Shown: positions 5,776-5,814 of the stretch, piece after piece
Position numbering within the stretch: position 1 is the first letter of the stretch
Layout: each line of letters opens with the position of its first letter
NCBI GenBank assembly: GCA_031281925.1
Contig: JAITES010000167.1
Span: 1 to 5,814 of the forward strand
Direction of reading: 5' to 3'
Source: Treponema sp.
GTDB lineage: Bacteria; Spirochaetota; Spirochaetia; Treponematales; Breznakiellaceae
DNA length: 5,814 nt
Translations under genes and position numbers: made by a program
The notes under the pieces: model-generated
Databases searched by the model: none
Seen by the model: the letters and a program-made list of their open reading frames with translations, nothing else
What the model was told of the DNA's origin: nothing

Positions 5776-5810
5776 GTCTGTCCATAAAGTAACCGACTTT
5801 ATGGACAGAC
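5776..5810. repeat. Long inverted repeat B (15-base arms)
   Basis: GTCTGTCCATAAAGT (5776-5790) and its exact reverse complement (5796-5810) flank a 5-base AACCG centre. Compared with inverted repeat A the arm differs at only two positions (C for T, A for T), and both arms of each copy carry the same change, so each hairpin is kept self-complementary. The right-hand limit is only four bases from the window edge. Confidence 0.85.
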
Positions 5811-5814
5811 ACTA

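Noticed and set aside
5705..5810. CRISPR array or intrinsic terminator
   Set aside because: There are only two similar hairpins, each internally symmetric, with no regular spacers; neither is followed by a T-run on either strand.
5645..5814. Purine, xanthine or molybdenum-cofactor riboswitch before the xdh operon
   Set aside because: I could not find the conserved loop sequences of these riboswitches; the region shows only simple perfect dyads.

Overview
This window looks like a piece of a chromosome of roughly 50% GC from an anaerobic, probably gut- or sediment-dwelling fermenter. A termite-gut type spirochaete (Treponema-like) is my best guess. It rests only on base composition, a small Leu-Ala-Ala-Cys lipoprotein and the type of gene cluster; no marker gene is present to confirm it.

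Left part (1-928): the 5' end of an unidentified membrane-protein gene runs off the left edge on the minus strand (1-165). A 286-base divergent intergenic region (166-451) follows, with a plausible promoter facing each way. Next is a 158-residue predicted lipoprotein on the plus strand (452-928), with a GxW motif that suggests a lipocalin-like fold.

Right part (915-5644, all minus strand, so read from right to left): a compact operon encodes a three-subunit molybdenum hydroxylase of the xanthine dehydrogenase type, in the order molybdopterin subunit, FAD subunit, 2Fe-2S subunit, followed by a carbamate kinase. The FAD and iron-sulfur genes overlap in a GTGA, and the kinase follows 43 bases later. 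The kinase ends inside the 3' end of the lipoprotein gene, a convergent overlap of 14 bases.

A working model joins the four operon genes. The hydroxylase oxidises a purine such as hypoxanthine or xanthine (electrons passing Mo centre, two 2Fe-2S clusters, FAD, acceptor). Carbamate kinase then makes ATP from carbamoyl phosphate released later in ring breakdown. The intermediate enzymes are not in the window, so this is inference from the pairing and from the similar E. coli ygeSTU...yqeA neighbourhood.

The most unusual non-coding structures flank the molybdopterin gene. Upstream (5695-5810) are four consecutive inverted repeats. Two are long perfect hairpins sharing the arm GTCTGTCYATAAWGT, one of which contains the likely -10 box. 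Downstream (about 3300-3360) is a run of four degenerate 15-16-base repeats, three of which contain a TTGAGGA ribosome-binding-site core; the last serves the FAD-subunit gene.
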